64,000 nt of DNA, from contig NZ_CAJZAG010000004.1 of the NCBI RefSeq assembly GCF_914271485.1, positions 62,001 to 126,000 on the forward strand, in the 5' to 3' direction. Position 1 is the stretch's first letter. The number at the start of each line of letters is the position of its first letter. Positions 7,535-16,408 of the stretch are shown here, piece by piece. The notes under the pieces are model-generated. The model saw only the letters and a program-made list of their open reading frames with translations. It did not search any database and was not told where the DNA came from. Position numbers and translations under genes: made by a program. The stretch comes from Cupriavidus pampae. Its GTDB lineage: Bacteria; Pseudomonadota; Gammaproteobacteria; Burkholderiales; Burkholderiaceae.

Positions 7535-8548
7535 TCAGTCCAGCGAGATGCGGTTCGCACGGATGACCTTGCCCCACGTCTCCCGATCCGTCGCCACATA
7601 GCGGTCGATTTCCGCCTGAGTGCGCGGGGACTGGACGACCAGTCCGAGCGCGGCGAAGGTGGCGCGGAACTGTGCATCGCCAAGAACTTGCGACGCTGCG
7701 GACTGCAGGCGCGTCACCACGTCGGGCGGCGTGTGCGCCGGTACCGCGAGCCCGAACCAGGTGGCGGCATGGAAGTCGGGATAGCCGCTTTCGGCCATGG
7801 TCGGCACATTGGGCAATACCTCGAGCCGCGTGCGGGATGTCACCGCAAGCGCCTTGAGCTTGCCCGCGCGGATGTGCGGTAGCGAGGTGCTGACGACATC
7901 GACCATCAACTGCACGTCGTTGGCCAGCAGCGCGGACAGCGCTGGCGCGCTGCCGTTGTAAGGCACGTGCGTCAATTCGATGCCGAGCTCGGTCTTGAGC
8001 ATCTCGGTGGCGAGCTGCAACGGATTGCCGAGACCCACCGACGAATAGTTGAGCTTGCCGCCGGCCGCTTTCGCGTAGCTGGCGAAATCGCGCGTGCCGG
8101 ACGCTGGCACCTGGTTGTTGGTCACGATCACCAGCGGGACTTCGGTGCCGATCAGGAATACCTTGAAGTCCTTGGGATCGTAGCCAGTGCGCTTGTAAAG
8201 CATCGGGTTGAGCACCATGCTCGCGCTCGAGGCCATGATCATCGTGTAGCCGTCCGCGGGCGCGCGCGCGACGCTCTGCGTGCCGACCATTGTATTGGCG
8301 CCGGGGCGATTCTCCACCACCACGGTCTGCTTCAGTTCGCGTGACATGCCTTCCGCCAGCGCGCGACCGAACTGATCGGTCGACCCTCCAGGCGTGTAGG
8401 GCACCACCAGCTTGATCGGTCGCTCCGGAAATGCGCCGGCGTGGGCGAAAGCGATGGTGGCGACGCTGGTGGCGACGGCGGTGGCGGCGATGATGCAGCA
8501 CGCGCGAAATGCATCGGCCGCTGCGGTGCGAAACAGTGATCGTGGCAT
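7535..8548 (-). CDS. Bug-family periplasmic receptor (TctC-like)
   Basis: A 337-residue secreted solute receptor. An N-terminal signal peptide (hydrophobic to about residue 37, ending AFAHAGAFP) precedes FPERPIKLVVPYTPGGSTDQFGRALAE, the Bug opening in which PGGSTD grips the carboxylate ligand. VVENRPGANTMVGTQSVARAPADGYT follows and is equally typical. Bug proteins bind small carboxylates or aromatic acids in the periplasm. No TctA/TctB membrane partners are present. The gene lies 24 bp after an acyl-CoA synthetase on the same strand, suggesting that the bound acid is activated by that enzyme. ATG 8548 has an AGGAGA site. Confidence 0.88.
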   Translation of the reverse strand: MPRSLFRTAAADAFRACCIIAATAVATSVATIAFAHAGAFPERPIKLVVPYTPGGSTDQFGRALAEGMSRELKQTVVVENRPGANTMVGTQSVARAPADGYTMIMASSASMVLNPMLYKRTGYDPKDFKVFLIGTEVPLVIVTNNQVPASGTRDFASYAKAAGGKLNYSSVGLGNPLQLATEMLKTELGIELTHVPYNGSAPALSALLANDVQLMVDVVSTSLPHIRAGKLKALAVTSRTRLEVLPNVPTMAESGYPDFHAATWFGLAVPAHTPPDVVTRLQSAASQVLGDAQFRATFAALGLVVQSPRTQAEIDRYVATDRETWGKVIRANRISLD

Positions 8549-8572
8549 GTTGTCTCCTGATTTTTTTGTTTG

Positions 8573-10066
8573 TCAGACGCGGCGGGTCCGTCCTGCCCAG
8601 TGCTGATCGCGCAGCCGGCGCTTGGCGAGCTTGCCGGTCTCATCGCGCGGCAGGTGCGAGGCGATCTCGATCGTGCGCGGCACCTTGAAGCCGGAAAGCC
8701 GCGCGCGCAGCCATTCGGTGACGACCGCCGGATCGATCTCGGCATCGGGCATCGGCTCGATCACGCCATGCAGCCGCTCGCCATACTCGTCGTCGGGCAC
8801 GCCGAAGACCGCGCAATCGGCAACACCGGGGTAGCGCACCAGCTGATGCTCGATTTCGGCCGGATAGATGTTCACGCCGCCCGAGATCACCATATCGGAG
8901 GCCCGATCGCAGATGAACAGATACCCATCGGCATCGACATAGCCCATATCGCCGAGCGAGATCAGGCCATCGCGGTCGATCGCGCGACGGGCCGCGTCGT
9001 TGTTCAGGTAGGTAAAGTCCGGATACGCCGGCTGGCGTACGTAGACAAGCCCCACCTCGCCGGGCGCGCAGGCATTGCCATCGACGTCGAGGATGCGCAA
9101 CTGCGCCGCATCGATCGGCCGCCCCGCGGTGCCGGGCCTGGCCGCGGCATCGGCAGGCGTGGCCACTGTCACCATGCCGGCCTCGCTCGATGCGTAAGTC
9201 TCGTGAATCACGGGGCCGAGCCAGTCGAGCATCGCCCGCTTGATCTCGGGCGCGCACGGCGAACCGGTAGACGCGACGAAGCGTATCGAAGAGAGGTCAT
9301 AGCGTGCGCGAACCTCTTGTGGCAGCTTGAGCAGGCGCACATACATGATCGGTACGAGGTAGAGCACATCGATGCGATGCTGCTCGACCAGCGCGAGTAC
9401 CTGCTCGGCGTCGAAGCGCGTGGTCAGAACCAGCCGCTCGGCCATCTGCAGCGCCTGCTGGATAAACACGCCTGGCGCGCTGTGATAGAGCGGTGCGGAC
9501 ATCAGCGCGCGGCAACCGGGCACGATGCCGAACGATTGCGCCACCACCGAACGCATGCGCGCGAGCTGACTATCCGCGTCACCAAGCGGTACCGGATTGC
9601 GTATTACCCCCTTGGGCCGACCCGTGGTGCCCGAGGTGTAGGCGAGATGGGCGCGTGGCGCCACGCGGGGGCCATCGTAGGGCGGCTGTGCGGAGAGCCA
9701 TGGCTCGTACTCGATCGCATCGGCGTCGGTGCCGCCGATCGCGAAGACCGCCACGCCCGGCGGCACCGCGGCGCGCACCGATTCAAGCAGGTCCGCATGC
9801 ACGAGCAGAACGCGTGCGCCGCTGTCCTCGAGCACGAAGCGTACTTCCGCAATCGTGAAGTGCCAGTTGATGGGGCAGTAGTAAATGCCGGCGATGCGGC
9901 AGGCAGCGGCCACGTCGGCGAATACGGGATCGTTGCGCAGCAGGAGCGCCACCACGTCGCCTTCCACCAGCCCCAGCTGGCGCCATCCGCCGGCGAGACG
10001 CTCGCCGCGCGCGACGATGTCATGTCCGGTGCGATGCAGCGATTCGAACCATAGATCGGCAGGCAT
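8573..10066 (-). CDS. AMP-dependent acyl-CoA synthetase/ligase
   Basis: A 497-residue ANL-superfamily enzyme that adenylates a carboxylic acid and transfers it to CoA. AYTSGTTGRPKGVIRNP is the P-loop (motif I). ETYASSEAGMVTVA carries the A5 region, and SLGDMGYVDADGYLFICDRASDMVISGGVNIYPAEIE contains the A7 Asp, hinge and GGxNIYPxEIE. The C-terminal Lys motif PRDETGKLAKR is intact. Length fits fatty or aromatic acid ligases. I chose ATG 10066, preceded by ACGGAGA, rather than an in-frame codon at 10156. It forms an operon with the Bug receptor downstream and is divergent from a LysR gene, so it is probably induced by its substrate. Confidence 0.88.
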   Translation of the reverse strand: MPADLWFESLHRTGHDIVARGERLAGGWRQLGLVEGDVVALLLRNDPVFADVAAACRIAGIYYCPINWHFTIAEVRFVLEDSGARVLLVHADLLESVRAAVPPGVAVFAIGGTDADAIEYEPWLSAQPPYDGPRVAPRAHLAYTSGTTGRPKGVIRNPVPLGDADSQLARMRSVVAQSFGIVPGCRALMSAPLYHSAPGVFIQQALQMAERLVLTTRFDAEQVLALVEQHRIDVLYLVPIMYVRLLKLPQEVRARYDLSSIRFVASTGSPCAPEIKRAMLDWLGPVIHETYASSEAGMVTVATPADAAARPGTAGRPIDAAQLRILDVDGNACAPGEVGLVYVRQPAYPDFTYLNNDAARRAIDRDGLISLGDMGYVDADGYLFICDRASDMVISGGVNIYPAEIEHQLVRYPGVADCAVFGVPDDEYGERLHGVIEPMPDAEIDPAVVTEWLRARLSGFKVPRTIEIASHLPRDETGKLAKRRLRDQHWAGRTRRV

Positions 10067-10177
10067 GCGCTTGTCTCCGTTGTGCCGGTCTGACGCCGAC
10101 GATAGCGCAATGTAGCGGGGCAATCCCGCATCGACAATGGGGCGTGCGCGCACCACAATGTTGCGTCTGACGTGACA

Positions 10178-11116
10178 ATGAAGTTTTCCATGGACCTCAA
10201 CCTGATCCAGTCGTTCGTCGAGGTTGTCGACGCCGGCACGCTAGCGGAGGCCGGGCGCCGGCGCGGCGTGACGCGCTCGCAGATCAGCCGCCAGCTCGCG
10301 CAACTCGAGACACAGGCGGGCGCGCAACTGCTGCGTCGCACCACACGCCGGCTCGAGACCACAGAGGCCGGACAGTCGCTGTATGAGCATGGCGTGCGCA
10401 TGTTGCAGGAAGCCGTGGCGGCTCAGGCGGAGATCGACAGTCTTGGCAAGACGCTGCGCGGGCATGTGCGTGTGAGTGTGCCGACCGGGCTAGGCGATGC
10501 GTATATCGCCCCGCTGCTGCTCGACTTCGCCGCATTGCATCCCGGCATCTCGCTGCGCGTGTTCTTCGCCAATCGTGTGACGGACTTGATCGCCGACGAG
10601 ATCGACGTCGCGTTGCGGATTACTTCGAACCCGCCCCTCGACGTGGTGGCACGAGAAGTGTGCGCAACGCCTTGGCGACTATTCGCGTCGCCTTCCTACC
10701 TGGCAGGCATCGCGCCGCTCACGACCCCGGCCGACCTGACTCAATGCCATTTCCTGTGCCCGCCTTACGCGTCGCGACGCTTTCGGCTGATCCTCGAACG
10801 CGAGGGCGAACGCGCCACGATCGATATCTCGCCGCACCTGCAGTCCGAACACTTTCGCTTTCTGCTGCGTGCCACGCAGGCCGGGCATGGCGTGGGTCTG
10901 TTGCCCGCCTATGCGGGGTGGGAGGACATGAAGGCAGGGTCGTTAGTGCCCGTGTTGCCCGAGTGGGAGCCCGAGGGGCTCGGCCGCAAGCTTCACATCA
11001 TCACCACACCGAACCTGCACCCATCGATGGCGACGCAGGCGTTGATTTCATATCTGCGCGACGAGATCCCGAAGCTGGAAGTGTTCTCAGTGCGAGCAAA
11101 AGGGTCCGATCTATGA
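10178..11116 (+). CDS. LysR-family transcriptional regulator
   Basis: About 312 residues. The HTH lies in MDLNLIQSFVEVVDAGTLAEAGRRRGVTRSQISRQLAQLE, followed by the linker helix and a two-lobed effector domain (CrgA-like group, RRTTRRLETTEAG). Starts at GTG 10172, ATG 10178 or ATG 10190 are all in frame; the last gives the canonical MDLNLIQSF start. It is divergent from the acyl-CoA synthetase-Bug operon across 111 bp and is its likely regulator. Confidence 0.85.
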   Translation: MKFSMDLNLIQSFVEVVDAGTLAEAGRRRGVTRSQISRQLAQLETQAGAQLLRRTTRRLETTEAGQSLYEHGVRMLQEAVAAQAEIDSLGKTLRGHVRVSVPTGLGDAYIAPLLLDFAALHPGISLRVFFANRVTDLIADEIDVALRITSNPPLDVVAREVCATPWRLFASPSYLAGIAPLTTPADLTQCHFLCPPYASRRFRLILEREGERATIDISPHLQSEHFRFLLRATQAGHGVGLLPAYAGWEDMKAGSLVPVLPEWEPEGLGRKLHIITTPNLHPSMATQALISYLRDEIPKLEVFSVRAKGSDL

Positions 11117-11165
11117 AGTAAAATTACCGTATTTCGATAAACCATTAGTTTTACTCATTCGGATC

Positions 11166-12074
11166 ATGCTCGAGAGAATTCACCTCTCCATCGTTCAGTG
11201 TGTGGACAAGCACGGGTCGCTGACTGCGGCGGCTGGCGTGCTGCATCTGACCCAATCCGCGCTCAGCCACTCCATGAAGAAGCTCGAGCAGCAACTCGGC
11301 ACGGAGATCTGGTTGCGCGAAGGGCGCCACCTGCGACTGACGCAGGCTGGCCAATACCTGCTGGCCGTGGCCAATCGCGTGCTGCCGCAGCTGGCACTGG
11401 CTGAGGAGCGCCTGGGTCAGTATGCGCAGGGGGAGCGTGGCGCGCTGCGCATCGGCATGGAGTGCCATCCCTGTTATCAGTGGCTACTGAAGATCGTCTC
11501 GCCGTATCTGGCGCGCTGGCCGGATGTCGATGTCGACGTGAAGCAGAAATTCCAGTTCGGAGGGATTGGTGCGCTGTTCGGCTTCGAGATCGACCTGCTG
11601 GTCACGCCTGATCCGCTCTATAAACCGGGTTTGCACTTCGAGCCGGTGTTCGACTACGAACAGGTGCTGGTGGTCAATCGAGAGCATCCGCTTGCGGGTG
11701 TCGACTACGTCCGACCCGAGCAGCTCACACGCGAGATTTTGATCACGTACCCGGTGGAAATCGACCGGCTCGATATCTACAACCAGTTCCTCATGCCCGC
11801 TGGCATCTCGCCACGCCGGCACAAAGCCATCGAGACCACCGACATCATGCTGCAGATGGTGGCCAGCGGCCGAGGCGTCACGGCGCTACCACGCTGGTTG
11901 ATCGAGGAGTACTCCGACAAGATGGCATTGGTGCCGCTACGTCTGGGGCCAAAAGGGATCCCCAAGCAAATTTTCCTCGGCGCCCGTGAGGCGGACATCG
12001 ACGTCGACTACCTGAAAGCATTCATCGAAATCGCGCGCAAGCCGGAGTCCCATGGCATCAAAAGTGGTGCGTGA
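11166..12074 (+). CDS. MetR-like LysR-family regulator
   Basis: A 302-residue LysR protein that resembles MetR along its length: LHLTQSALSHSMKKLEQQLG in the HTH, LRIGMECHPCYQWL at the start of the effector domain (MetR has the matching ECHxCxxWL), YPVEIDRLDIYNQFLMPAGISP and MVASGRGVTALPRWL. MetR controls methionine genes with homocysteine as co-effector. Here no met gene is adjacent: the next genes are another LysR (49 bp upstream) and a convergent TetR gene. The target is therefore unknown, and it may be a MetR paralogue for another sulfur or catabolic pathway. Confidence 0.82.
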   Translation: MLERIHLSIVQCVDKHGSLTAAAGVLHLTQSALSHSMKKLEQQLGTEIWLREGRHLRLTQAGQYLLAVANRVLPQLALAEERLGQYAQGERGALRIGMECHPCYQWLLKIVSPYLARWPDVDVDVKQKFQFGGIGALFGFEIDLLVTPDPLYKPGLHFEPVFDYEQVLVVNREHPLAGVDYVRPEQLTREILITYPVEIDRLDIYNQFLMPAGISPRRHKAIETTDIMLQMVASGRGVTALPRWLIEEYSDKMALVPLRLGPKGIPKQIFLGAREADIDVDYLKAFIEIARKPESHGIKSGA

Positions 12075-12086
12075 TGCCGGACGCCG

Positions 12087-12692
12087 TCACCCACTCGTCA
12101 GCGCACTCCACCCCGCCAGCGCTGCCTTCGCGGTTTTTTCCAGCGTTGCCTTGCTGGCGCCGTCGCGCGCCTGGATCGACATGCCTTGTTGCACGGTCAT
12201 GTAATACGTGGCTAGTGCGTCGATGTCGACCGAGGTGGCGATCTCTCCGGTTTTTACGCCTGATGCCAGCTTGCGGGCCAATACCTTGCTGCATTGCTTG
12301 CGCCTCGCGATGAGTTCGTTGCGGACCGTTGCGCTCTCTTCGCTGGCGTGCAGGGCGGATAGCACCACCAGGCAGCCGCTCGGCTTGTCTTTTCGCGTGA
12401 ACGCGCGGGCGGTTTCCAGCAGGAAAGCTTCGACCGTGCCGAACGCGGTGTCCGCGTCTGCCACGGCTTGCCAGACGGAGGCGCCGTCGGTTTCCGCGTA
12501 AAGGCCAACCGCGTCGCGGAAAAGGGCTTCCTTGGAGCCGAAGGCAGCATAGAGGCTTGGCGAGGCGATGCCCATCGCCGAGGTCAGGTCGCTCATCGAG
12601 GCACCTTCGTAGCCTTTTGCCCAGAACACTTCCATTGCGCGTGCAAGCGCCACATCCCTGTCGAAAGCGCGTGGTCTGCCACGGGCGGCCAT
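12087..12692 (-). CDS. TetR/AcrR-family repressor
   Basis: A 201-residue protein starting MAARGRPRAFDRDVALARAMEVFWAKGYEGASMSDLTSAMGI, a standard TetR DNA-binding domain with its recognition helix SPSLYAAFGSKEALF. The C-terminal ligand domain is of the type found in YxaF/LmrA-like and NemR-like repressors. It is divergent from an SDR-MFS operon across 98 bp, and a repeated 16-bp element lies in that gap. The expected role is to repress both directions until a toxic electrophile or drug binds. Confidence 0.87.
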   Translation of the reverse strand: MAARGRPRAFDRDVALARAMEVFWAKGYEGASMSDLTSAMGIASPSLYAAFGSKEALFRDAVGLYAETDGASVWQAVADADTAFGTVEAFLLETARAFTRKDKPSGCLVVLSALHASEESATVRNELIARRKQCSKVLARKLASGVKTGEIATSVDIDALATYYMTVQQGMSIQARDGASKATLEKTAKAALAGWSALTSG

Positions 12693-12708
12693 GTCGAACT
12701 CCTATTTG

Positions 12709-12777
12709 TGTGTCGATCATTATAAAAATATCTTGACCGCTTGCCAAGCGTCAGCTAATTTTGTGTCGGTCATTACA
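12709..12777. promoter_or_regulatory. pair of direct repeats, candidate TetR operators
   Basis: TGTGTCGATCATTATA (12709-12724) and TGTGTCGGTCATTACA (12762-12777) match at 14 of 16 positions and are 53 bp apart. One lies beside the tetR start, the other next to the SDR ribosome site. Confidence 0.5.
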
Positions 12778-12790
12778 TAAAGGAGTTGTC

Positions 12791-13531
12791 ATGTTGTCTC
12801 TTGCAGGGAAGCGAGCGTTTGTGACGGGTGCCAGCCGAGGAATCGGTGCGGCGATTGCGCGGTATCTGGCGGCTGACGGCGCCGCCGTGGCGATCGGGTA
12901 CGAGCGCTCGGCGAGCCAGGCTGAAGAGCTGGTCAGTCTGATCACCGCTGCGGGTGGTCGCGCGGTGGCGATCCAGATGAACGCTGCAGATCCCGCGTCC
13001 GTAAGGCAGGCTGTCGATCTGGCGGCATCGTCATTGGGTGGGTTGGACATTCTTGTCAACAACGCCGGCATCTTCCGCGCGGGGCCGGTCGATGAACTGA
13101 CGCTAGACGATATCGATACGACGCTGGCGGTGAACGTGCGCGCGGTCATGGTCGCGTCGCAGGCAGCGCTGGCTTACATGGGCGAAGGCGGCCGCATCAT
13201 CTCGACGGGGAGCAACCTCGCCGAGCGGGTGCCGGGCGAGGGCGCAAGCCTCTATGCGGCCAGCAAGGCGGCGCTGATCGGCTGGACCAAGGGCATTGCA
13301 CGCGATCTCGGTCCGCGCGGAATCACCGCGAACGTCGTGCATCCGGGGTCGACGGACACCGATATGAATCCCGCCGACAGTCCGCGTGCGGATGGCCAGC
13401 GGGAACGCATGGCCATCAAGCGATATGGGCAGGCCGACGATATCGCGGCATTGGTAGCCTTCGTTGCCAGCCCAGCCGCGCGTTTCATCACCGGCACGGG
13501 CCTGACGGTGGACGGCGGGGCGAACGCATGA
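12791..13531 (+). CDS. short-chain dehydrogenase/reductase
   Basis: A 246-residue classical SDR. TGASRGIGAAIA is the NAD(P)-binding TGxxxGxG, NNAG occurs near residue 87, and the catalytic Ser-Tyr-Lys are seen in STGSNLAERVPGEGASLYAASKAALIG (YxxxK). Arg in the TGASRG loop favours NADP(H). The closest resemblance is to FabG-like 3-oxoacyl reductases. ATG 12791 follows AAGGAGTTGTC. The stop overlaps the ATG of the MFS gene (ATGA), so the two are translationally coupled. Substrate unknown; control by the divergent TetR repressor suggests a detoxification role. Confidence 0.88.
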   Translation: MLSLAGKRAFVTGASRGIGAAIARYLAADGAAVAIGYERSASQAEELVSLITAAGGRAVAIQMNAADPASVRQAVDLAASSLGGLDILVNNAGIFRAGPVDELTLDDIDTTLAVNVRAVMVASQAALAYMGEGGRIISTGSNLAERVPGEGASLYAASKAALIGWTKGIARDLGPRGITANVVHPGSTDTDMNPADSPRADGQRERMAIKRYGQADDIAALVAFVASPAARFITGTGLTVDGGANA

Positions 13532-14751
13532 GCGCCGCGGCAAGCCGATCGCAGGCGGAACTGCGTCGTGTGTTGTGGCTGTTGACGCCTGCCATTGCTG
13601 CTGTGGTCGGCAGCGAGTTCATTGTGATCGGCCTGCTGCCGCGCATTGCGTCCGATCTGAAATTACCACTGGTTGGGGTGAGCCAGCTGACGGCGTTGTT
13701 TGCGTTGGCGGCGGCGGTCGCAGGTCCGCCGGTGACGCTGTTCGCAAGCCGCTATGCACCGCGACGCGTGCTTATCGTCACGCTGTTGCTGTTCGCAATG
13801 ACCAACGCAGTGTTGGCTGTGGCATCGAGCTTTCCCCTGATGCTGATGGCACGTATCGCGCAGGGCGCCGCGCTACCGGCGTTCATCAGCGTGGGCACTG
13901 CCGAAGTGGCGCGCCTCGCGCCAGTAGAGACGCGCGGGAGTGCGCTGGCCCGTGCCAATCTCGGTTTCGTGCTGGGCGTACTGCTCGCACTGCCAGCCGG
14001 CATCGCGCTGGCACAAGCCGGGGACTGGCGTGTGCCATTTGTCGTGCTGGCGATCTTGCCGATGCCCATGGCGCTTGGTATCCACGCATGGTTTCCCCGC
14101 GCTGCCGCTTCGACGGTGCCAACCGCATCGAGCCAGCTAGACTTGCTGCGTCGTGGTCCCTTTCTGGGTCACCTGCTACTGTCGATCGCGTTGTTCGCGG
14201 GAATGTTCTCTGCCTACACGTTCCTCGGCGCGTGGCTCGAAGGTGGCTTGGGTTTGCACGGTTCGGACGTCGCGCTCGCTCTGTTGGGATTCGGTGCGGC
14301 GGGGTTGGTGGGCAATTCGCTGGCTGCGCGCGTGGCGGATCGTCTGCCGTTACTCGCCACCGGCATCGCCGTGGTCGCCTTGGCTGCTTCCGTCAATGCC
14401 GGGACATGGGTCCACGACATCGTGGCGGCAATTCTGCCGCTGGCGATCTGGAGCGTGGCGCATACCGCCGGCGTGACGCTGAGCCAGGTGCGGGTGGCTC
14501 TGGCCGGTGCCGAGGCACCGGCATTCGCCATGACGCTCAACGTGTCGGCGGCAAACCTTGGCATTGCACTGGGTGCCTCGGCAGGAGGGTGGGCGATCGA
14601 CCGGTGGGGTATGTCGGCGATGGGAGTGGTGCCGGGATTGCTTGCGGTCGTGGTCCTCCTGATCGCCTACGCGCTCAACATTGGTGCAAGCGCCTTCAAC
14701 GATTTTGTACAACTTGTACGGCATCTGGTCCGATCTATCGGCGCACGATAA
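13528..14751 (+). CDS. MFS transporter (DHA1-type drug efflux)
   Basis: A 407-residue inner-membrane protein with about twelve hydrophobic segments. The N-terminal half has GSEFIVIGLLPRIASDL, typical of the AraJ/YdhP/PbuE arabinose-efflux-like branch, and RIAQGAALPAFISVGTAEVARLAP is the segment around helix 4. It is the second gene of the TetR-controlled unit and overlaps the SDR by 4 bases. I infer export of a small toxic compound or metabolite. No substrate is shown. Confidence 0.85.
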   Translation: MSAAASRSQAELRRVLWLLTPAIAAVVGSEFIVIGLLPRIASDLKLPLVGVSQLTALFALAAAVAGPPVTLFASRYAPRRVLIVTLLLFAMTNAVLAVASSFPLMLMARIAQGAALPAFISVGTAEVARLAPVETRGSALARANLGFVLGVLLALPAGIALAQAGDWRVPFVVLAILPMPMALGIHAWFPRAAASTVPTASSQLDLLRRGPFLGHLLLSIALFAGMFSAYTFLGAWLEGGLGLHGSDVALALLGFGAAGLVGNSLAARVADRLPLLATGIAVVALAASVNAGTWVHDIVAAILPLAIWSVAHTAGVTLSQVRVALAGAEAPAFAMTLNVSAANLGIALGASAGGWAIDRWGMSAMGVVPGLLAVVVLLIAYALNIGASAFNDFVQLVRHLVRSIGAR

Positions 14752-14788
14752 TTTATCGTTTGCACACGATTTCAGACGACTCACACGC

Positions 14789-15196
14789 ATGTACACCAAG
14801 GGCGCATTCCTCGAACTGCAGTTTTCCGCGCAGCGGCTCAACGACGCTGCGGGCGATCCTTACTGGATCGATCTCTCGCGTGAAGAGGCGCAGCGGCTGC
14901 ATGATCTGCTGCAGCGGCGCCTGAATGCGGAGATCTCCGATACCGCTCCGCCGCTGGTCGTGGCGCTCGATGCCTCTGCCGACGTGACGCCAGTTGACCT
15001 GCCCGTTGCCGCGCAACCGACGGATACAGGCTTTCAGCAGTGGGTCTGCCTGCTGTGCGGCTGGGTCTACGACGAAGCGGAAGGGCTGCCAGAAGAAGGC
15101 ATCGCGCCGGGCACGAAATGGGCGGACGTGCCCGATGACTGGCGTTGTCCGCTGTGCGACGTGGGCAAGGAGGATTTTGCGATGGTGCCGCTTTAA
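14789..15196 (+). CDS. rubredoxin with N-terminal extension
   Basis: A 135-residue protein. The C-terminal 50 residues are a complete rubredoxin: WVCLLCGWVYDEAEG and DDWRCPLCDVGKEDF give the two CxxCG/CPLC knuckles that hold one iron. Rubredoxins pass single electrons, for example to alkane hydroxylases or oxygen/peroxide reductases. Here the first about 80 residues (MYTKGAFLELQFSAQRLNDAAGDPYWIDLSREEA...) are an extra helical domain, so the protein is more than twice the usual 55 residues. It begins 37 bp after the MFS gene. No hydroxylase partner is adjacent. Confidence 0.85.
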   Translation: MYTKGAFLELQFSAQRLNDAAGDPYWIDLSREEAQRLHDLLQRRLNAEISDTAPPLVVALDASADVTPVDLPVAAQPTDTGFQQWVCLLCGWVYDEAEGLPEEGIAPGTKWADVPDDWRCPLCDVGKEDFAMVPL

Positions 15197-15200
15197 CCCG

Positions 15201-16160
15201 TCACGGCTCCGGTTGAAAGTTGTAATTGGCTTTCAGAAACTCGCCCAGATGGGTGCCGTATTGCTTGCCAAGGCAATTGGAAGAGAAGGGTTCAGTAGCC
15301 GGAACGAGGCATTCGACCTGTGTCTCGATTGCGCAGTCATAGAACAGCGCGATCGAATATCTGGAGCGGTCCTGATTGTTGAGAACGCGATGCGGCGTTG
15401 CTTTGATTCGCCCACCGCTCCAGGCCTCGAGGACTTGCCCGCTATTGAGCACCAGCCCGCCAGCGATGTCCGGTACATCGATCCAGTCGCCATCCTCGGC
15501 ACGCACCTGCAGTCCACCGACGTCATCTTGCGCAACGAGCGTCAGGCAGCCGTAGTCGGTGTGCGGCGCGGAGCCATAGCTGTCGGCTTCCCTCACGGGA
15601 GCCGGAGGATAGTGCAATAAACGCAAGAAGACGTGGGCGGGCGAGAAGCGGCTCGAGAGCGTAGCAGTTGGAAGTGCGAGCATCTCTTCAAACGCGGGAA
15701 TCAACGCCGCAGCCAAGGCACTGACGTCGTGACGGTAGCGCAGCGCCACGTCCTTCAGATCCGCCGGATCGGCAGGCCACGGTTGCGTGCCGCCTAACGG
15801 AGAATGAGACCATCGCGATCGCAGAGCCTCAGGCAGGTCGGACTGCGCAATAAACGACTCACTGCAATTCGGCTTGCGTGCCGTGCCCAGCGTGGACTTC
15901 GCCAGCGTCGAGGTACCCATCGGCAGAAAGCCACGCAGACTCGATCGATACCGGATATCAAGCTTCTGTTCTAACGGCAGCTCATGAAATCGCCGCGAAG
16001 CATCGAGCAGGGCGGCAATGACGCCGGGATCGATGCCATGCCCAACGAGCACCGAGAAGCCGGCATTCATGTGCGCGTCCTTCAACCTGCCGATGGCCTC
16101 GTGACGAGCCGGATGATTCGGGGTCAATAGGGGCGAGATGTCGATAACGGGGATGGCCAT
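15201..16160 (-). CDS. isopenicillin-N-synthase-like 2OG-Fe(II) oxygenase
   Basis: A 319-residue soluble enzyme of the IPNS/2-oxoglutarate dioxygenase family. IPVIDISPLL is the N-terminal DIOX_N motif. HTDYGCLTLVAQDDVGGLQV carries the HxD iron ligands, HRVLNNQDRSRYSIALFYDC the distal His and the RxS that binds 2-oxoglutarate. Bacterial homologues hydroxylate small substrates, and some form ethylene. No neighbour reveals the substrate. ATG 16160 is chosen because it follows GGAGACATC; an in-frame codon at 16187 lies inside a palindrome. It ends 4 bp from the convergent rubredoxin gene. Confidence 0.87.
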   Translation of the reverse strand: MAIPVIDISPLLTPNHPARHEAIGRLKDAHMNAGFSVLVGHGIDPGVIAALLDASRRFHELPLEQKLDIRYRSSLRGFLPMGTSTLAKSTLGTARKPNCSESFIAQSDLPEALRSRWSHSPLGGTQPWPADPADLKDVALRYRHDVSALAAALIPAFEEMLALPTATLSSRFSPAHVFLRLLHYPPAPVREADSYGSAPHTDYGCLTLVAQDDVGGLQVRAEDGDWIDVPDIAGGLVLNSGQVLEAWSGGRIKATPHRVLNNQDRSRYSIALFYDCAIETQVECLVPATEPFSSNCLGKQYGTHLGEFLKANYNFQPEP

Positions 16161-16187
16161 GATGTCTCCGATGTCTGGAGACATCAT
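16159..16187. promoter_or_regulatory. 29-bp palindrome over the start of the 2OG oxygenase
   Basis: ATGATGTCTCC (16159-16169) and GGAGACATCAT (16177-16187) are exact complements around a 7-bp centre. One arm is the ribosome site of the oxygenase gene and the other includes its start codon. It can act as an operator or as an RNA hairpin hiding the ribosome site. Confidence 0.55.
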
Positions 16188-16408
16188 AGGAGGCTGCCCG
16201 TTTCCCCGATACCTGCAGTTACCGATTGAACTCGCGCGTATGAGGGTTTAGAAATTTCTCCACCTTTTGCCGGATACCAGAGTCGCGCAAGTTGACTACC
16301 CTTGTCAGGCGCTTTTGCGCCCGAATTCTTGGTGTTTCGATGTTCCTTGACGTGGGCCGTTCGGATTTCATCCGAGTGGCTAGGCTACTCAATGGGAGAG
16401 GAGTCCTA

